Assembly: GCA_900544645.1 (NCBI GenBank)
Contig: UQWG01000028.1
Span: forward strand, 1-23,955
DNA: 23,955 nucleotides
Reading direction: 5' to 3'
Source of the DNA: an uncultured Collinsella sp.
GTDB taxonomy: Bacteria > Actinomycetota > Coriobacteriia > Coriobacteriales > Coriobacteriaceae
Shown piece after piece: positions 21,940-23,955 of the stretch; positions within the stretch are counted from its first letter, which is position 1; each line of letters starts with the position of its first letter. The position numbers and the translations under genes are program-made. The notes under the pieces are model-generated. The model was not told where the DNA came from. It did no database searches and saw nothing but the letters and a program-made list of their open reading frames with translations.

Positions 21940-23523
21940 TTACAGCTCGTAGAGCGTGGTGAACTTGTCCTGCAGGTAGCTGCAGTAGTAGCGGGCATCG
22001 AACGCCATGCCGCATGCGCCCTTGATGAGTTCCGGTGCGTCCTTGGCGCGGCCCCACTGCCAAATGTGCTCGCCCAGCCAGGCACGGACGGGCGCCAGGT
22101 CGCCGCTCGCACAGGCGCCGTTAAGGTCGACACCGTCGCGGCACATGGCCGGCACAAACATGGCATCGTAGGCACTGCCCAGCGCATACGTGGGGAAGTA
22201 GCCAAACGAGCCGCCGCTCCAGTGCGTATCCTGCAGGCAGCCGTGCGTGTCGTCGGGAACGGGAATGCCCAGGTACTCGTCCATAAAGCGATTCCAAAGC
22301 GCGGGGATATCCTTGGCCATGGCCTCGCCGGCAAACAGCATGCGCTCGATCTCGTAGCGCACCATAACGTGCAGCGGATAGGTGAGCTCATCGGCCTCGG
22401 TGCGGATCAACGACGGCTGCGCGATGTTCACGGCGCGGTAGAGCGTGTCCTCGTCGACGTCGCCGTAGACCTCGGGTGCGTGGCGGCGCAGCACCTCGAG
22501 CAACGGTCCCATAAAGGCGCGGCTGCGACCCACGGTGTTCTCGAAAAAGCGGCTCTGGCTCTCGTGGATGCCCATGGAGGTGCCACCCTCAAGACAGGTG
22601 CGCGCATAGGCAGGATTGACGCCCAGCTCGTACATGGCGTGTCCCGCCTCGTGGATGATGCTGTAGACGTTGGAGATGCAATCGTCCTCGTAGATGTGTG
22701 TCGCGATGCGCGCGTCACCCACGGCAAAGCCCTCGCTAAACGGGTGCTCGGTAAAGGCAAGCGTGGTGTCGTCCAGGTTCAGGCCGACAAGCTTCATAAG
22801 GTCGAAGCTCATGGCGCGCTGGGCGGCCTCGGGCACGCGGGCGTGCAAAAAGTCGGCATCGGGCTGCTGGCTGCGCTCGCCGATGGCGTGCACGAGCGGC
22901 ACGACCGTCGCCTTGACCTCATCGCAAAACGCATCGAAGCTCTTGGCGGAAAGGCCGCGCTCGTACTGGTCGAGCCAAACATCGTATGGGTCGCGCTTGG
23001 GGTCCATAAGTTCGGCCTGATGCTTAAGTTGGGCGACGATCCTATCCACATAGGGCTCAAAGCTCGCCCAGTCATTAGCCGTCTTGGCCTTGTGCCACAC
23101 GGCATCGGCCTCGCAGGTGAGCCTGGTCCAGGCCTCGGCCTCCTCGGTGGGGATGACGCTTGCCTCGCGCTGGTCGCGACCGAGCACACGGATCTCGTCG
23201 AGCAGCTGCGGGTCGTCAATTTTGCCGCCGGCGACGGTCTCGCGCGCTAACGAGCGTACGAGCTCAACGGATTTCTCGCTGGTCAGCAGCTTGTGATGCT
23301 CACCGGCAAGCGTGCCCATGGCGTCGGCACGGGCGGCAGCACCATTGGCAGGGGCAATCGTCGCGCCGTCGAACTCGGCAATCTTGAGCAGGTACTCACG
23401 AGTCCACAGCTTGCCCTCGAGTTTGCGGAACTTTTTGACGGCCTTGTCGACTTTAGCGGCCTTGACGCCCTTGGCGGCCTTTGCCACGGCGGCCTTGGCC
23501 TTCTTATCGAGTTTCTTTCCCAT
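21940..23523 (-). CDS. M32-family metallocarboxypeptidase (carboxypeptidase Taq type)
   Basis: A 527-aa cytosolic zinc carboxypeptidase that removes C-terminal residues from peptides. The zinc motif HEAGH (291-295, in YSIIHEAGHAMYELG) supplies two His ligands and the catalytic Glu292; the third ligand region is GIHESQSRFFENTVGRS with E321, both highly typical of M32. Other family landmarks are the PANGAAARADAMGTLAGEHH stretch (58-77) and EHPFSEGFAVGDARIAT (259-275). The first 30 residues are an unusual Lys/Ala-rich helix (KKLDKKAKAAVAKAAKGVKA) not needed for the fold. AAGGA lies about 7 nt before the ATG. Together with the M16 enzyme it indicates active intracellular peptide turnover, though the genes are 11 kb apart. 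Confidence 0.94.
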   Translation of the reverse strand: MGKKLDKKAKAAVAKAAKGVKAAKVDKAVKKFRKLEGKLWTREYLLKIAEFDGATIAPANGAAARADAMGTLAGEHHKLLTSEKSVELVRSLARETVAGGKIDDPQLLDEIRVLGRDQREASVIPTEEAEAWTRLTCEADAVWHKAKTANDWASFEPYVDRIVAQLKHQAELMDPKRDPYDVWLDQYERGLSAKSFDAFCDEVKATVVPLVHAIGERSQQPDADFLHARVPEAAQRAMSFDLMKLVGLNLDDTTLAFTEHPFSEGFAVGDARIATHIYEDDCISNVYSIIHEAGHAMYELGVNPAYARTCLEGGTSMGIHESQSRFFENTVGRSRAFMGPLLEVLRRHAPEVYGDVDEDTLYRAVNIAQPSLIRTEADELTYPLHVMVRYEIERMLFAGEAMAKDIPALWNRFMDEYLGIPVPDDTHGCLQDTHWSGGSFGYFPTYALGSAYDAMFVPAMCRDGVDLNGACASGDLAPVRAWLGEHIWQWGRAKDAPELIKGACGMAFDARYYCSYLQDKFTTLYEL

Positions 23524-23663
23524 ACCGTATCCTTAATCTCGCAGGCCGAGCGCCGCAGGCGGGTGCACGGCCAGTTTGCACAGCCACCTGCTTTGTACCC
23601 AGTGCGAACAAAACGGAACGCGGCGATGCGCACGCGAAATGTGTTATCCTATAGCCCAATGCG

Positions 23664-23941
23664 TTGACGGAGAGGGTTTTGCCCGCCGCGTCGCCGGCAA
23701 GAGAGGGAAGGTCATGGGCTGCAAGCCTTCCTGCGGTGGCAAGGGCCAAGCGTTCACTCCCGAGCAGCGACCTCAACGGGCACGCGGCCAGTGGCAGCAA
23801 AGCCTCAGTAGGGAAGCCGTGAGCCTCGCGACAAGAGGCGCAGAGTGGGCGCGGCGGGCCAGACATCCGCCGGGTCAAACAAGGTGGTACCGCGGAATTT
23901 AACCGTCCTTGGGCAATGCACATGCCCGAGGGCGGTTTTTT
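23664..23941 (+). promoter_or_regulatory. T-box riboswitch leader
   Basis: Binds an uncharged tRNA and lets transcription continue into the gene beyond the right edge. The antiterminator bulge motif AAGGTGGTACCGCGG (23881-23895) is the near-invariant T-box. Upstream are the Stem I landmarks: GAGAG (23701-23705), an apical hairpin GGAAGG...CCTTCC (23706-23731) with GGC-TGCAA-GCC, helices GTCGC/GCGAC (23690-23694 with 23767-23771) and TGCCCG/CGGGCA (23680-23685 with 23777-23782), and CAGTAGG (23806-23812) at the start of the next stem. Between the two helices the 3' side is CTCAA, so CTC (Leu) followed by a purine is the best specifier guess; this is uncertain. A terminator follows at 23903. 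Confidence 0.92.
23903..23941 (+). terminator. T-box regulatory terminator
   Basis: CCGTCCTTGGGCA (23903-23915) pairs with TGCCCGAGGGCGG (23923-23935), including G-U pairs, followed by six T residues (23936-23941). Its 5' arm follows the T-box motif directly and would be sequestered in the antiterminator form. Confidence 0.9.
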
Positions 23942-23955
23942 GTTACCGAACCGGG

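Noticed and set aside
21916..23250. 444-codon plus-strand frame opposite the M32 carboxypeptidase
   Set aside because: Antisense shadow; the minus-strand gene has HEAGH and HESQS motifs.

Overview
The window looks like a chromosomal segment of a high-GC gut actinobacterium of the class Coriobacteriia, most likely Collinsella or a close relative. This is inferred from the GC-rich codon use, strong AGGAG-type ribosome binding sites, the mix of actinobacterial and Firmicute-like features (T-box leader, terminators with U-tracts, hicAB, L-hydroxyisocaproate-type dehydrogenase) and from the look of the proteins. No database search was run, so the genus is an inference.

Layout. The left edge (1-161, minus) carries the 5' end of an IS110-family transposase, with a structured non-coding region above it and then a compact REP/BIME-like cluster of three 29-bp units (321-405). 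recQ (495-2477) follows, then a GntR/UTRA regulator two bases downstream and a FrlB-like SIS-domain deglycase/isomerase; 12-bp direct repeats between the last two are candidate operators. Next come a minus-strand NAD-dependent 2-hydroxyacid dehydrogenase (L-HicDH/LDH type), a plus-strand metA whose residue 111 is Glu (predicting an acetyl rather than succinyl donor), and a minus-strand 5-formyl-THF cyclo-ligase.

The middle part (about 7.3-16.4 kb) is richer in accessory functions. It holds a hicAB toxin-antitoxin pair with two candidate promoters, one covered by a palindrome and the other by two LexA-type GAAC-N4-GTTC boxes; a 1011-aa M16C zinc peptidase; a repeat-dense 570-bp intergenic region with two different repeat families; an AlbA_2/ATPase-like/winged-helix regulator (COG2865 type) that probably uses the GAGAGATAA repeats upstream of it; an unknown helical protein; an HNH nuclease that may be a modification-dependent restriction enzyme; a small zinc-ribbon protein; a DUF5710 protein; and tRNA-Val(GAC) with its own promoter and terminator.

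The right part is mostly housekeeping: a DMT-family transporter, a DUF4012 membrane-anchored protein with a long low-complexity N-terminus, glmM (UDP-GlcNAc precursor synthesis) behind a strong hairpin, an M32 carboxypeptidase on the minus strand, and at the right edge a complete T-box riboswitch with terminator whose regulated gene (probably an aminoacyl-tRNA synthetase or amino-acid gene) lies outside the window.

The most interesting signals are regulatory and repeat-based: the LexA-box/palindrome arrangement at hicAB, the duplicated GAGAGATAA triplet arrays at the COG2865 gene, the GTAG-bounded REP-like cluster, and the putative modified-DNA-targeting HNH protein.
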